Positions 9,096 to 17,647 of a DNA stretch of 64,000 bases are shown here, piece by piece. The DNA is from Streptomyces sp. WAC05374. GTDB lineage: Bacteria; Actinomycetota; Actinomycetes; Streptomycetales; Streptomycetaceae. Made by a program: the position numbers and the translations under genes. Within the stretch, counting starts at the first letter, position 1; each line of letters begins with the position of its first letter. The stretch is taken from positions 310,001-374,000 of the forward strand of contig NZ_SMNQ01000005.1 of NCBI RefSeq assembly GCF_004353505.1. Reading direction: 5' to 3'. The notes under the pieces are model-generated. The model made no database searches, was not told the origin of the DNA, and saw only the letters and a list, made by a program, of their open reading frames with translations.

Positions 9096-9531
9096 GGCCA
9101 AGCAGGGCCCGCGTGCGCGCGTACTTGGCGGTCAGCCGGGCCCGGGTCGCCTCGTCCAGGACGGCGAGGCGGTCCGGGTCGGCGTTGTGCGCCAGGTCGG
9201 CCTCCTTGACCAGGAGGGCGCCCGGCACGGCCAGCACGCGGGCGGTGTACGCCTCGAGCTCCTCGCCCGGCCGCTTGGTGAGCGCCAGCACCATGTCCTT
9301 CACGGCCTCGGGGAGCGCGGCGCCCCGGAGCCACTCCTCCGGCAGCCGGTCGTCCTCCACGGCGTCGTGCAGCCATGCCGCGGCGATCTGCTCGTCGCTG
9401 CCGCCCCGGGCGCGTACGCCCTCCGCGACGGCCCGCAGGTGCTCGGCGTACGGGCGGCCCGCCTTGTCGGTCTGGCCCGCGTGCGCCTCGATCGCGAGCG
9501 CCTCGACCTCGGCCGTCGTCAGATACGTCAT
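9082..9531 (-). CDS. HD-domain hydrolase resembling stand-alone (p)ppGpp hydrolases
   Basis: A 149-residue one-domain protein. It shows the RelA/SpoT-hydrolase pattern: a first His in AIEAHAGQTDKAGRPYAEH (residues about 13-31), HD plus ED in AAAWLHDAVEDD (about 50-61), and a late Asp in LLVKEADLAHNADPDRL. These correspond to the metal and substrate residues of MESH1/RSH HD hydrolases. Its size fits a small alarmone hydrolase, but a different nucleotide substrate is possible. It lies 9 bases downstream of the PP2C phosphatase gene on the same strand, so the two are likely co-transcribed. Confidence 0.8.
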   Translation of the reverse strand: MTYLTTAEVEALAIEAHAGQTDKAGRPYAEHLRAVAEGVRARGGSDEQIAAAWLHDAVEDDRLPEEWLRGAALPEAVKDMVLALTKRPGEELEAYTARVLAVPGALLVKEADLAHNADPDRLAVLDEATRARLTAKYARTRALLGLSAC

Positions 9532-9540
9532 GGATGCCCC

Positions 9541-10686
9541 CTACGCGTCCCGGGTGATCAGCAACAGCGCCCGGTCGTCGTTGACGTCCTTGGCGCACGC
9601 CTCGATCAGGTGCCACGCCGAGCCCTCGAAGCCGGACGTCACATGGCGGTCGGCCTCGCCGGTGAGCCGGTCGATGCCCTCGGCGATGTCCCGGTCGGCC
9701 GCCTCCACCAGACCGTCCGTGAACAGCATCAGCACGTCCCCGGGCCGCAGCGAGCCCTTGACCGGGTGGAACTCGGCACCGTCGTACACGCCCAGCAGCG
9801 GGCCCTCGCCGGCCTTCTCCTCCCACCGGCCGCTGCCCGCGTGGAGCTGCAGCGCCGGGAGGTGTCCCGCCGACAGCAGCTCGTAGTCGCCCGACTCCAG
9901 GTCCAGCACGAGGTGGATCGAGGTGGCGAAGCCCTCGTCCCAGTCCTGGCGCAGCAGGTAGCCGTTGGCCGCCGGCAGGAAGCCGTGCGGTGGCAGCGAA
10001 CCGAGCAGCCCGCCGAAGGCCCCGGACAGGAGCAGGGCGCGGGAGCCCGCGTCCATGCCCTTGCCGGACACGTCGGTCAGGACGACCTCGAGGGTGCGGC
10101 CGCCGTTGGTGCGGGCCGCGACCACGAAGTCGCCCGAGAAGGACTGGCCGCCCGCCGGGCGCAGCGCCATCTCGTGGTGCCAGCCCTTCGGCAGCCGGGG
10201 CAGGGCGCTCTGGACGCGGATGCGTTCGCGCAGGTCGAACAGCATCGTCCCGCCGCGCCGCCACGGCACGCCGACCCGGGCGCGGAACTGGGCGATCAGC
10301 AGCCCGAACAGCCCGCAGGCGGCCACCACCAGGACGGTGCCGGGCGTGACCCGGGCGGCGCCCCCCGGGTAGGGGCCGAGCACGGCGGACTCGACGATCA
10401 GGGCGCCGGCGGCCGCCGCGTACAGGCCCAGCAGGCTCGCCGGGCGCAGCAGCAGACCGCCCGCCACGATGGGCAGGACGAGCGCGGAGGGCGCGGCCCA
10501 CACGGGGGTGGCGATGGTGAGCAGGGTGATCGCCGGGATGGTGAGCAGCAGCCCGGCCAGGGCGATCCAGTCGGAGCCGTCGCCGCGGAAGTAGTCGACG
10601 CCGGATTTGCGCAGCGCGACCTTGACCCGGCGGGCGGACTTCCGCATCCGGGCCAGGTACGCGTCCACTCGTGCGCTACGGGCCAT
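9541..10686 (-). CDS. Membrane-anchored PP2C-family (SpoIIE-type) protein phosphatase
   Basis: A 381-residue protein. Four hydrophobic segments occupy about residues 35-125 (GLLLTIPAITLLTIATPVW through ACGLFGLLIAQF). A cytoplasmic PPM/SpoIIE catalytic domain follows with SGDFVVA, VVLTDVSGKGMDAG, LMLFTDGLVEA and NDDRALLLI, the aspartate motifs that bind two metals. Such proteins dephosphorylate anti-anti-sigma factors or related regulators; the target here is unknown. ATG at 10686 is chosen because TAGGGT lies 8 nt upstream (possible leaderless transcript) and the longer frame upstream is not phosphatase-like. It is followed by the HD-hydrolase gene. Confidence 0.9.
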   Translation of the reverse strand: MARSARVDAYLARMRKSARRVKVALRKSGVDYFRGDGSDWIALAGLLLTIPAITLLTIATPVWAAPSALVLPIVAGGLLLRPASLLGLYAAAAGALIVESAVLGPYPGGAARVTPGTVLVVAACGLFGLLIAQFRARVGVPWRRGGTMLFDLRERIRVQSALPRLPKGWHHEMALRPAGGQSFSGDFVVAARTNGGRTLEVVLTDVSGKGMDAGSRALLLSGAFGGLLGSLPPHGFLPAANGYLLRQDWDEGFATSIHLVLDLESGDYELLSAGHLPALQLHAGSGRWEEKAGEGPLLGVYDGAEFHPVKGSLRPGDVLMLFTDGLVEAADRDIAEGIDRLTGEADRHVTSGFEGSAWHLIEACAKDVNDDRALLLITRDA

Positions 10687-10792
10687 TGGCCTGGACCCTA
10701 TCCACCCGGTGGGGCCCCGTGCAGGGGGACCCCTGTGACATTGCGTTCGAAATTGGGTCGCCGCGGGGAACGGTGCCTGATACGCATGGCAT

Positions 10793-12022
10793 ATGACGAC
10801 AGACTTACGCGTGCTGCGGCCGGCCGAATGGGACGAGTGGTACGGGCAGTTGGAGCTGGCCTTCGGCGGCGTACTGGAAGCCCGCCAGGAGCGCGAGCTG
10901 TGGCAGGCGCTCACCGAGTGCGAGCGCTCGGTCGGCGTCTGGGACGGCGACGTGTGCGTCGGTACGGCGGGGGCGTTCACGTTCCGGCTGTCGGTGCCGG
11001 GGGGCGGTCTGGTGCCCGCGGCGGGCGTGACCATGGTGAGCGTGGCGCCGACGCACCGGCGGCGCGGCGTCCTCACGTCGATGATGCGGCGGCAGCTCGA
11101 CGACGTCTTCGCCTGGGGTGAGCCGCTGGCCGTGCTGACGGCGTCGGAGCCGGTCATCTACGGGCGGTTCGGGTACGGCGTCGCCACCCGGCAGATGCGC
11201 GCGGAGATCGACACGAATCGGGTGCGTCTGTCCGTGCCGCCCGGGACGGATGACGTAGCGCTGCGGCTCGTCGCGCCGTCGGAGGCGAGCGCGGCGTGCG
11301 AGGCCGTGTACGCGCGGCTGGTTCCCGGGCGGCCGGGCATGCTCGCCCGCCGCCCCGGCTGGGAGCGGCTCCCGCTGCTCGACCCACCGGGGGTCCGGGA
11401 CGGGGCGTCGGCGCTCCAGTGCGTGCTGGCGGAGCGGGACGGCGAGGCCGTCGGGTACGCGCTGTACAGCACGAAGCCGGAGTGGTCCCCGGCCGGGCCG
11501 CAGGGGACGGTGCGGCTGCGTCACATGGGCGCGCTGGACCCGGCGGCGTACGCGGCGGTGTGGCGGTTCCTGTGCGGGATCGACCTGATGTCGACGGTCC
11601 AGGTGCCCAACCGTCCGGTGGACGACGCCTGGCAGCACCTGGTGTCGGACGTCCGGCGCTGCGACCTGCGCGTCCAGGACGGGCTGCACCTGCGGGTGGT
11701 CGACCTGCCCGCCGCGCTGGAGGCGCGGACGTACCTGGCGCCGGTGGACGTGGTCCTGGAGGTGGAGGACTCCTTCTGCCCGTGGAACACGGGGCGGTGG
11801 CGGCTGTCGGGCGACGCCAAGGGCGCGACGTGCTCACGCACGGACGACCCCGCGGAGCTGACCCTGTCGGTACGGGAGCTGGGCGCGGCGTACCTGGGCG
11901 GGGTGTCCCTGGCGTCCCTGGCCGGCGCGGGCCTGGTGCGGGAGGTGCGGCATGGCGCGCTGGCCGAGGCGTCGCTCGCCTTCGGCTCCCCGGTCGCGCC
12001 CTGGCTGCCTCACGGCTTCTGA
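10793..12022 (+). CDS. Eis-like GNAT-family N-acetyltransferase
   Basis: A 409-residue acetyl-CoA-dependent acetyltransferase of the Eis family, whose mycobacterial member acetylates aminoglycosides and other amines. The N-terminal GNAT fold has the acetyl-CoA motif VSVAPTHRRRGVLTSMMRR (about residues 84-102) and the conserved tyrosine region EPVIYGRFGYG. The C-terminal part resembles the Eis second GNAT plus SCP2-like domains. The protein ends in Phe (WLPHGF), consistent with the Eis mechanism that uses the terminal Phe carboxylate. No Shine-Dalgarno sequence precedes the ATG. It overlaps the convergent nei stop by 13 bases. Confidence 0.88.
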   Translation: MTTDLRVLRPAEWDEWYGQLELAFGGVLEARQERELWQALTECERSVGVWDGDVCVGTAGAFTFRLSVPGGGLVPAAGVTMVSVAPTHRRRGVLTSMMRRQLDDVFAWGEPLAVLTASEPVIYGRFGYGVATRQMRAEIDTNRVRLSVPPGTDDVALRLVAPSEASAACEAVYARLVPGRPGMLARRPGWERLPLLDPPGVRDGASALQCVLAERDGEAVGYALYSTKPEWSPAGPQGTVRLRHMGALDPAAYAAVWRFLCGIDLMSTVQVPNRPVDDAWQHLVSDVRRCDLRVQDGLHLRVVDLPAALEARTYLAPVDVVLEVEDSFCPWNTGRWRLSGDAKGATCSRTDDPAELTLSVRELGAAYLGGVSLASLAGAGLVREVRHGALAEASLAFGSPVAPWLPHGF

Positions 12023-12816
12023 CAGGTGGGGCACCAGAACAGGTTGCGGGCGGCGAGACCGGCGGTGCGGATCTCGCCGCCGCAGATGTGGCAGGGCAGC
12101 GTGGCCCGTCGGTAGACGTACACCTCGCCGCCGTGGTCGTCCACCCGGGGCGGCCGGCCCATGGCCTCGGGGGTGTGCTCGGGGCGGACGGTGTCGATGC
12201 GGTTGTCGCGCACGCCCTCGCGCATCAGCGCGACGAGGTCGGCCCAGATCGCGTCCCACTCGGCCCGGGTGAGGTCCTTGCCCGCCCGGTAGGGGTCGAT
12301 GCCGTGCCGGAAGAGGACCTCGGCGCGGTAGACGTTGCCGACGCCCGCGAGGACCTTCTGGTCCATCAGCAGGGCGGCGACGGCGGTACGGCTGCGGGAG
12401 ACGCGCCGCCACGCCTTGTCGGGGTCGTCGCCGTCGCGCAGCGGGTCGGGGCCGAGCCGCTCGTGTATCGCCCGCTTCTCCGGCCCGGTGATCAGGGCGC
12501 AGGTGGTGGGGCCGCGCAGGTCCATGTACGCCCCGGCGCCGGCGATCCGCAGCCGCACCGTGTCGGTGGGCGGCGGCGCGGGCGCGTCCCCGAAGCCCAC
12601 CTTGCCGAACAGCCCCAGGTGGATGTGGACCCAGCCGGCCCCGAACCCGAGGAACAGGTGCTTGCCGTGGGCGTCGACGCCGTCGAGGACCTGCCCGTCG
12701 ATCAGCGCGGCGCTGTCGGAGAACTTGCCCTGCGGGCTGGTGACGCGCACGGGGTGCCCGCCGAAGCGCGCGAGGTGGTCCTCGGCGAGGCGGTGGATCG
12801 TATGCCCTTCGGGCAT
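12010..12816 (-). CDS. nei: Fpg/Nei-family DNA glycosylase (endonuclease VIII-like, Nei2 type)
   Basis: A 268-residue base-excision repair glycosylase/AP lyase for oxidised bases. The mature N-terminus is P2-E3 (MPEGHTIHRL), with Pro2 as the Schiff-base nucleophile; PEGHT rather than PELPE indicates the Nei2-type branch. The helix-two-turn-helix region has QKVLAGVGNVYRAEVLF. The C-terminal zinc finger is C-x2-C...C-x2-C (CHICGG and WCPTC). ATG at 12816 is chosen for the obligatory Pro2 and for AGGAG nine bases upstream. The longer frame upstream has no family support. Confidence 0.93.
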   Translation of the reverse strand: MPEGHTIHRLAEDHLARFGGHPVRVTSPQGKFSDSAALIDGQVLDGVDAHGKHLFLGFGAGWVHIHLGLFGKVGFGDAPAPPPTDTVRLRIAGAGAYMDLRGPTTCALITGPEKRAIHERLGPDPLRDGDDPDKAWRRVSRSRTAVAALLMDQKVLAGVGNVYRAEVLFRHGIDPYRAGKDLTRAEWDAIWADLVALMREGVRDNRIDTVRPEHTPEAMGRPPRVDDHGGEVYVYRRATLPCHICGGEIRTAGLAARNLFWCPTCQKP

Positions 12817-13011
12817 GGGTGTACGTCTCCTACGGTGTTCGTTTCGGCGAACCGGCCCCCGCCCGGCCTGCGGCCCAGGGAGGTGAGCCCGGAGGGGCCG
12901 CGCGCCCACCCATCAGCGGGTGCCGCCCCGGGGCGCGACGGGAACGCGCACGGCCCCGGGGGTCACCGGGAAAAGGCGCCGCCCCAGTCCCGCTGTGCCC
13001 ACAGCGAGAGG

Positions 13012-13500
13012 TCAGGCCTGCTGGGGGTGGTGGGGCGGGATGGGGGGGAGGTCGCCGGTGGTCTCGTAGGCGGAGAGCATCTCGATGCGGCGCGTGTGGC
13101 GCTCCTCGCCCGAGTACGGGGTCGCGAGGAAGGTCTCCACGAACTTCGTGGACTCCTCCAGGGAGTGCATCCGCCCGCCGATCGCCACGACGTTCGCGTT
13201 GTTGTGCTCGCGGCCGAGCGCGGCCGTCTGCTCGCTCCAGGCCAACGCCGCCCGTACGCCCTTGACCTTGTTCGCGGCGATCTGCTCGCCGTTGCCGGAG
13301 CCGCCGATGACGATGCCGAGGCTGTCCGGGTCCGCGGCGGTCCTCTCCGCGGCGCGCAGGCAGAACGGCGGGTAGTCGTCCTGGGCGTCGTAGATGTGGG
13401 GGCCGCAGTCGACGGGCTCGTGGCCGTGGGCCTTGAGCCACTCGACGAGGTGGTTCTTGAGTTCGAAGCCGGCATGGTCGGAGCCGAGGTACACGCGCAT
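13012..13500 (-). CDS. rpiB: Ribose-5-phosphate isomerase B
   Basis: Interconverts ribose 5-phosphate and ribulose 5-phosphate in the pentose phosphate pathway. The 162-residue product starts MRVYLGSDHAGFELK (substrate loop SDHAG), has the anion hole GGSGNGEQIAANKVKGVRAAL and the conserved HNNANVVAIGGR block. The C-terminal extension (TTGDLPPIPPHHPQQA) is Pro/His-rich. ATG at 13500 matches the family start; the frame continues upstream through low-complexity sequence from a short tandem repeat and is rejected. Confidence 0.95.
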   Translation of the reverse strand: MRVYLGSDHAGFELKNHLVEWLKAHGHEPVDCGPHIYDAQDDYPPFCLRAAERTAADPDSLGIVIGGSGNGEQIAANKVKGVRAALAWSEQTAALGREHNNANVVAIGGRMHSLEESTKFVETFLATPYSGEERHTRRIEMLSAYETTGDLPPIPPHHPQQA

Positions 13501-13540
13501 GGGCACGAGTGTGGCACGCCCCACGTCCCCGGCGCCGCCC

Positions 13541-13575
13541 GGGGGCCTTCCGGGGGCCTTTCCGGGGGCCTTTCC
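13541..13575. repeat. Three tandem copies of a 12-base unit upstream of rpiB
   Basis: GGGGGCCTTCC (13541-13551) followed by two copies of GGGGGCCTTTCC (13552-13563 and 13564-13575). It lies 40 bases upstream of rpiB. Slippage-type repeat; no function inferred. Confidence 0.85.
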
Positions 13576-13685
13576 GGCGGGCGTCGTATCACGATCCGGA
13601 ATCGGAGGGTTCCGGCCTCTTGCCCTGTCGGGTTTCAATGCACGGGCTCGTCACCCGAGCGCCGCACAGACGTTAGGAATCGTCC

Positions 13686-15119
13686 ATGACCATGCAGCCG
13701 ACCCTGCATAAGGAAGGCGGAGAGGCCGGAGAACCCGGTACTCCGCAGTCCTCCGACGGTCTCAAGGCCGGACTCAAGAACCGTCACCTTTCCATGATCG
13801 CCATCGGTGGAGTGATCGGCGCAGGCCTGTTCGTCGGGTCCTCCGGCGGCATCGCCAAGGCCGGTCCCGCCATCCTCATCTCGTACATGCTCGTCGGCGC
13901 GATGGTCGTCTTCGTGATGCGGATGCTGGGCGAGATGGCCGCCGCCAGCCCGAACTCCGGCTCCTTCTCGGCCTATGCCGACCGCGCGCTCGGCCGCTGG
14001 GCGGGCTTCTCGATCGGCTGGCTGTACTGGTTCTTCTGGGTGGTGGTGCTGGCGGTCGAGGCGACCGCGGGCGCCGTGATCCTGGAGGGCTGGATACCGG
14101 CCGTTCCGCAGTGGGCCTGGGCACTGATCGTGATGGTGGTCCTGACGGCCACCAACCTGGCCTCCGTCGCGTCGTACGGCGAGTTCGAGTTCTGGTTCGC
14201 GGGCATCAAGGTCGTCGCCATCGGTGCCTTCGTGGTCATCGGTCTGCTGGCCGTGTTCGGCTTCCTGCCGGGCTCCGACAACCCGGGCGCGGGCCTCGCG
14301 CACCTCACGGACTCCGGCGGTTTCTTCCCCAACGGCGCCGGCGCCATCCTCACCGGTGTGCTGATGGTCGTCTTCTCCTTCATGGGCAGCGAGATCGTCA
14401 CGCTCGCCGCCGGTGAGTCGGAGGACCCGCGCCGCGCGGTCACCAAGGCCACCAACAGCGTGATCTGGCGCATCGCCGTCTTCTACCTGGGCTCGATCTT
14501 CGTCGTCCTGACGCTCCTGCCCTGGAACGACAAGGCGATCGTCGAGAAGGGCTCGTACGTCGCCGCCCTGGACTCCATCGGCATCCCGCACGCGGGCCAG
14601 ATCATGAACGTGATCGTGCTGACCGCCGTGCTGTCCTGCCTGAACTCCGGCCTGTACACCGCTTCCCGCATGGCGTTCTCGCTGGGCGAGCGCGGTGACG
14701 CGCCGAAGGCCTTCGCCAAGGTCAACGCCAAGGGCGTGCCGACCGCCGCGATCCTGGGCTCCGTGGTCTTCGGCTTCGGCGCGGTCTGGGCGAACTACGC
14801 GTACAAGGACACGGTCTTCGACTTCCTGCTGAGCTCCTCCGGCGCCGTCGCGCTCTTCGTCTGGCTGGTGATCTGCTTCACCCAGCTCCGGATGCGCGGC
14901 ATCCTGATGCGCGAGGTGCCCGAGAAGGTGACGGTGAAGATGTGGCTCTTCCCGTACCTGACGTGGGCGACCGCCGCGATGATCACCTTCGTGCTGGGCT
15001 ACATGGTCTACGACAAGGACAACCGCGAGGTGGTGCTGTCCTCGATCTTCGTCGCGGTCGTCGTCGTGACCATCGGCGTCGTGCTCGACCGGGCCCGCAA
15101 GAAGCAGGTCGACGCCTGA
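13686..15119 (+). CDS. Amino-acid permease, APC family (first of three paralogues)
   Basis: A 477-residue secondary transporter in the cytoplasmic membrane, with about 12 helices. The APC amino-acid permease signature is clear: LKNRHLSMIAIGGVIGAGLFVGSS at helix 1, then GWLYWFFWVVVLAVEATAGA, the FEFWFAGIKV helix and FSFMGSEIVTLAAGESEDP, resembling GABA/aromatic amino-acid permeases. Substrate cannot be decided. ATG at 13686 is used (ATG at 13692 also possible); GGAAT-type bases precede it. It ends at a long hairpin shared with the convergent bioY. It is about two-thirds alike by eye to the genes at 16054 and 17648. Confidence 0.93.
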   Translation: MTMQPTLHKEGGEAGEPGTPQSSDGLKAGLKNRHLSMIAIGGVIGAGLFVGSSGGIAKAGPAILISYMLVGAMVVFVMRMLGEMAAASPNSGSFSAYADRALGRWAGFSIGWLYWFFWVVVLAVEATAGAVILEGWIPAVPQWAWALIVMVVLTATNLASVASYGEFEFWFAGIKVVAIGAFVVIGLLAVFGFLPGSDNPGAGLAHLTDSGGFFPNGAGAILTGVLMVVFSFMGSEIVTLAAGESEDPRRAVTKATNSVIWRIAVFYLGSIFVVLTLLPWNDKAIVEKGSYVAALDSIGIPHAGQIMNVIVLTAVLSCLNSGLYTASRMAFSLGERGDAPKAFAKVNAKGVPTAAILGSVVFGFGAVWANYAYKDTVFDFLLSSSGAVALFVWLVICFTQLRMRGILMREVPEKVTVKMWLFPYLTWATAAMITFVLGYMVYDKDNREVVLSSIFVAVVVVTIGVVLDRARKKQVDA

Positions 15120-15140
15120 CCGGTCCTTCCCGGAACGGCG

Positions 15141-15180
15141 AAAGGCCCTCCGTCCACCACCGGGTGGACGGAGGGCCTTT
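15141..15180. terminator. Bidirectional terminator between permease and bioY
   Basis: Perfect 18-bp arms AAAGGCCCTCCGTCCACC (15141-15158) and its complement (15163-15180), four-base loop, followed by T on the plus strand and preceded by A. It serves both convergent genes. Confidence 0.93.
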
Positions 15181-15206
15181 TCGCGCGATCGGCCAAGGTG
15201 GGCGCG

Positions 15207-15797
15207 TCAGTCCCGGCCCTTGCGGCCGATGAGCTTCCAGGCCGTGGGCAGCACGCCCATCGCCAGCGCCGCCTTGAGCGCGTCGCCGATCAGGAAGGGC
15301 GTCAGGCCCGCGGCGACCGCCTGCGGCAGGGACATGCCCGTGGCGAGGGCCAGGTACGGCACGCCGACGGCGTAGATGATCAGGGAGCCCAGCGCCATGG
15401 TGCCCGCCATGCGCGCCATCGAGCGGTCGGCACCGCGCCGCGCGAGGGCGCCGACGACGGTGGCGGCGAGCAGCATGCCGAGGATGTAGCCGAAGGACGG
15501 CATGGCGTACCCGGAGGTGGACTGGGCGAACCACGGCATTCCGGCCACGCCCGCCACCGTGTACAGGGCGAGGGAGAGGAAGCCGCGCCGGGCGCCGAGG
15601 GCGGTGCCGACGAGCAGGGCCGCGAAGGTCTGGCCGGAGACCGGGACCGGTGAGCCGGGGACGGGGACGGAGATCTGGGCGGCGATGCCGGTGAGCACGG
15701 CGCCGCCGGCGACGAGCGCGATGTCACGGGCGCGGCTGGCCGGGAGGAGGTCGGCGAGGACCGCTCCGGTACGGACGGGGGCGACGGCAGTGCTCAT
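15207..15797 (-). CDS. bioY: Biotin transporter substrate-binding subunit BioY
   Basis: S-component of biotin uptake; 196 residues with six hydrophobic helices. The BioY pattern is visible: AQISVPVPGSPVPVSGQTFAALLVGTALG, then LYTVAGVAGMPWFA and MPSFGYILGMLLAA. No bioM/bioN (ATPase, T-component) genes are adjacent, so it either works alone or uses a shared ECF module. ATG at 15797 has GGAG upstream; the frame runs longer but without family similarity. It sits between two permease genes on the opposite strand. Confidence 0.92.
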   Translation of the reverse strand: MSTAVAPVRTGAVLADLLPASRARDIALVAGGAVLTGIAAQISVPVPGSPVPVSGQTFAALLVGTALGARRGFLSLALYTVAGVAGMPWFAQSTSGYAMPSFGYILGMLLAATVVGALARRGADRSMARMAGTMALGSLIIYAVGVPYLALATGMSLPQAVAAGLTPFLIGDALKAALAMGVLPTAWKLIGRKGRD

Positions 15798-16053
15798 CGG
15801 GGCTCCGGCGAGTGTGAGGGGACAGTGCGGGACAGGCCGACCGTAATGCACGAGTGAACGCTCGATCACCGTCGGTCGACGACAAAGCGCCTGACGCGGC
15901 GTTGGTGGAGTTCACACAAAGGACCGGCGATATGCCTCGATGGGCGTGACGCTCATCACTTGGGACGACCGGGTGGACGGTCCCTTTTGCGCCGGGAGGG
16001 AGTCACCGGAGAGACTGTGGGGTCCTTCCAAACACCCTGAGAGTACGAGCGCC

Positions 16054-17487
16054 ATGCACGACGCCCCGCCCACGCCGCTGGCCCCGGCGCCCGAGCCCCT
16101 GTCGCACGGGCTGAAGCAGCGGCACCTGACGATGCTCGGCCTGGGCGGGGTGATCGGCGCCGGGCTGTTCGTCGGCTCGGGCGCGGGGATCGCGGTCGCC
16201 GGTCCCGGCATCGTGCTGTCGTACCTGATCGCCGGCGCGCTCGCGATGCTGGTCATGCGGATGCTGGGCGAGATGTCGGCGGCGATGCCCGCGTCGGGCG
16301 CCTTCTCCGTGCACGCCGAGCGGGCGCTGGGCCGGTGGGCCGGGTTCTCGGTGGGCTGGCTGTACTGGTTCCTGCTGGTGGTCGTGCTGGCGGTGGAGGC
16401 GACGGGCGCGGCGCGGATCGCCAGTGGCTGGGTGCCGGGCGTGCCGCAGTGGGCCTGGGTGCTGGTCTTCATGGTGGTGTTCACGGTCGCCAACCTGGCG
16501 GCGGTGAAGAACTTCGGTGAGTTCGAGTTCTGGTTCGCCGCGCTCAAGGTCGGCGCGATCGTGCTGTTCCTGGGCCTCGGGGTACTGGCCATCGGCGGAT
16601 GGCTGCCGGACACGGAGCCGGTGGGGCTCACCAACCTGACAGGGCAGGGCGGTTTCCTTCCCAACGGCTGGGACGGGGTCGTCTCCGGGGTGCTCGCGGT
16701 GGTGTTCGCGTTCGGCGGCCTGGAGGTGGTGACGATCGCCGCCGCCGAGTCGGAGGACCCGGCCCGCAATGTGGCGCGTGCGGTGCGCAGTGCGGTGTGG
16801 CGCATCCTTTTCTTCTATGTCGGCTCGATGCTGGTCGTCGTGACGCTGCTGCCGTGGACGGGGATCGAGCCGGGGCAGAGCCCGTACGTCGCGGTGCTGG
16901 ACGCGATCGGCGTGCCGGGCGCCGGCCAGATCATGAACGTGGTGGTGTTCGTCGCGCTGCTGTCGGCGCTCAACGCCAACCTGTACGGGTCGTCCCGGAT
17001 GATCTTCTCGCTCGCGGAGCGGGGGGAGGCGCCGAAGGGGCTGCTCGCGGTGTCGGGACGGGGGTCCCCCCGCTCGAGCGAGGCCGAGAGTGGCGGAGGG
17101 GTGCCGCGCCGGGCGGTGCTGGCGTCGGTGGCGTTCGGCTTCGTCTCCGTACTGCTCAATCTGGAGTGGCCGGATTCCGTCTTCCTGTACATGCTGAACG
17201 CGGTCGGGGCCGTGCTGCTGTTCGTGTGGGGCCTGATCGCGGTGTCGCAGTTGCGGCTGCGGCGGCGCATCGAGCGCGAGGCACCGCAGACGCTGAGCCT
17301 GCGCATGTGGGGCTTCCCGTGGCTGACGTGGACCGCGCTGGCGGCGATGGCGGCGGTGCTGGTGCTGATGCTGCTGGACGACGGGTCGCGACCGCAGGTG
17401 CTGTGGTCGGGGGCGGCGACCGGCACGGTGCTGGCGGTGGCGTGGGTGCGGGAGTGGCGTACGCGACCGCGTAATGGAGCAATGTGA
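16054..17487 (+). CDS. Amino-acid permease, APC family (second paralogue, with repeat insertion)
   Basis: A 477-residue APC transporter close to its neighbours: LKQRHLTMLGLGGVIGAGLFVGSG, WLYWFLLVVVLAVEATGAA, FAFGGLEVVTIAAAESEDP. It carries 13 additional residues (336-348, RGSPRSSEAESGG) in a cytoplasmic loop where both paralogues read SGGVPR or an equivalent. They are encoded by a palindromic repeat element that keeps the frame. ATG at 16054 is chosen by alignment to the paralogue starts; a longer frame from 15940 is not family-like. The upstream 180 bases contain no identifiable gene. Confidence 0.92.
   Translation: MHDAPPTPLAPAPEPLSHGLKQRHLTMLGLGGVIGAGLFVGSGAGIAVAGPGIVLSYLIAGALAMLVMRMLGEMSAAMPASGAFSVHAERALGRWAGFSVGWLYWFLLVVVLAVEATGAARIASGWVPGVPQWAWVLVFMVVFTVANLAAVKNFGEFEFWFAALKVGAIVLFLGLGVLAIGGWLPDTEPVGLTNLTGQGGFLPNGWDGVVSGVLAVVFAFGGLEVVTIAAAESEDPARNVARAVRSAVWRILFFYVGSMLVVVTLLPWTGIEPGQSPYVAVLDAIGVPGAGQIMNVVVFVALLSALNANLYGSSRMIFSLAERGEAPKGLLAVSGRGSPRSSEAESGGGVPRRAVLASVAFGFVSVLLNLEWPDSVFLYMLNAVGAVLLFVWGLIAVSQLRLRRRIEREAPQTLSLRMWGFPWLTWTALAAMAAVLVLMLLDDGSRPQVLWSGAATGTVLAVAWVREWRTRPRNGAM
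17059..17097. repeat. Dispersed palindromic repeat inserted in frame in a permease gene
   Basis: A 39-base block with GGGGGTCCCCCCGC at the left, CTCGAGCGAGGCCGAG in the centre and GAGTGGCGGAG at the right. It is absent from the two paralogous permeases, which run straight through this point. The same type of element (CCCCCGCTCGAGCG...GAGAGTGGGGG) is, to my knowledge, widespread in Streptomyces genomes. Its length is a multiple of three, so the reading frame survives. Confidence 0.75.
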
Positions 17488-17514
17488 TGATTGTGTGCGC
17501 AATCCTTCACATTG
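17480..17514. terminator. Nested inverted repeat over the second permease stop codon
   Basis: CAATGTGA (17480-17487) pairs with TCACATTG (17507-17514); inside, GATTG (17489-17493) pairs with CAATC (17500-17504). The stop codon TGA lies in the left arm. It may be a weak terminator or an operator for the next permease gene; TATAGC at 17532-17537 is a -10 candidate for that gene. Confidence 0.5.
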
Positions 17515-17647
17515 TGTGAGCACCGTGTCCGTATAGCGGGCGGATGTTCCCTGTGAGCGGTGCCCCCGCCCAGACTGTGGGCCGGCCCCGACTCGTGGGC
17601 CGCACACGTTTCCGCACCCCGTCTCAGCTACTGAACAGGGCACGCCC

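Noticed and set aside
15870..16053. Possible riboswitch upstream of the second permease
   Set aside because: I looked for glycine, guanidine and other conserved cores; some short matches exist but no complete consensus or consistent fold.
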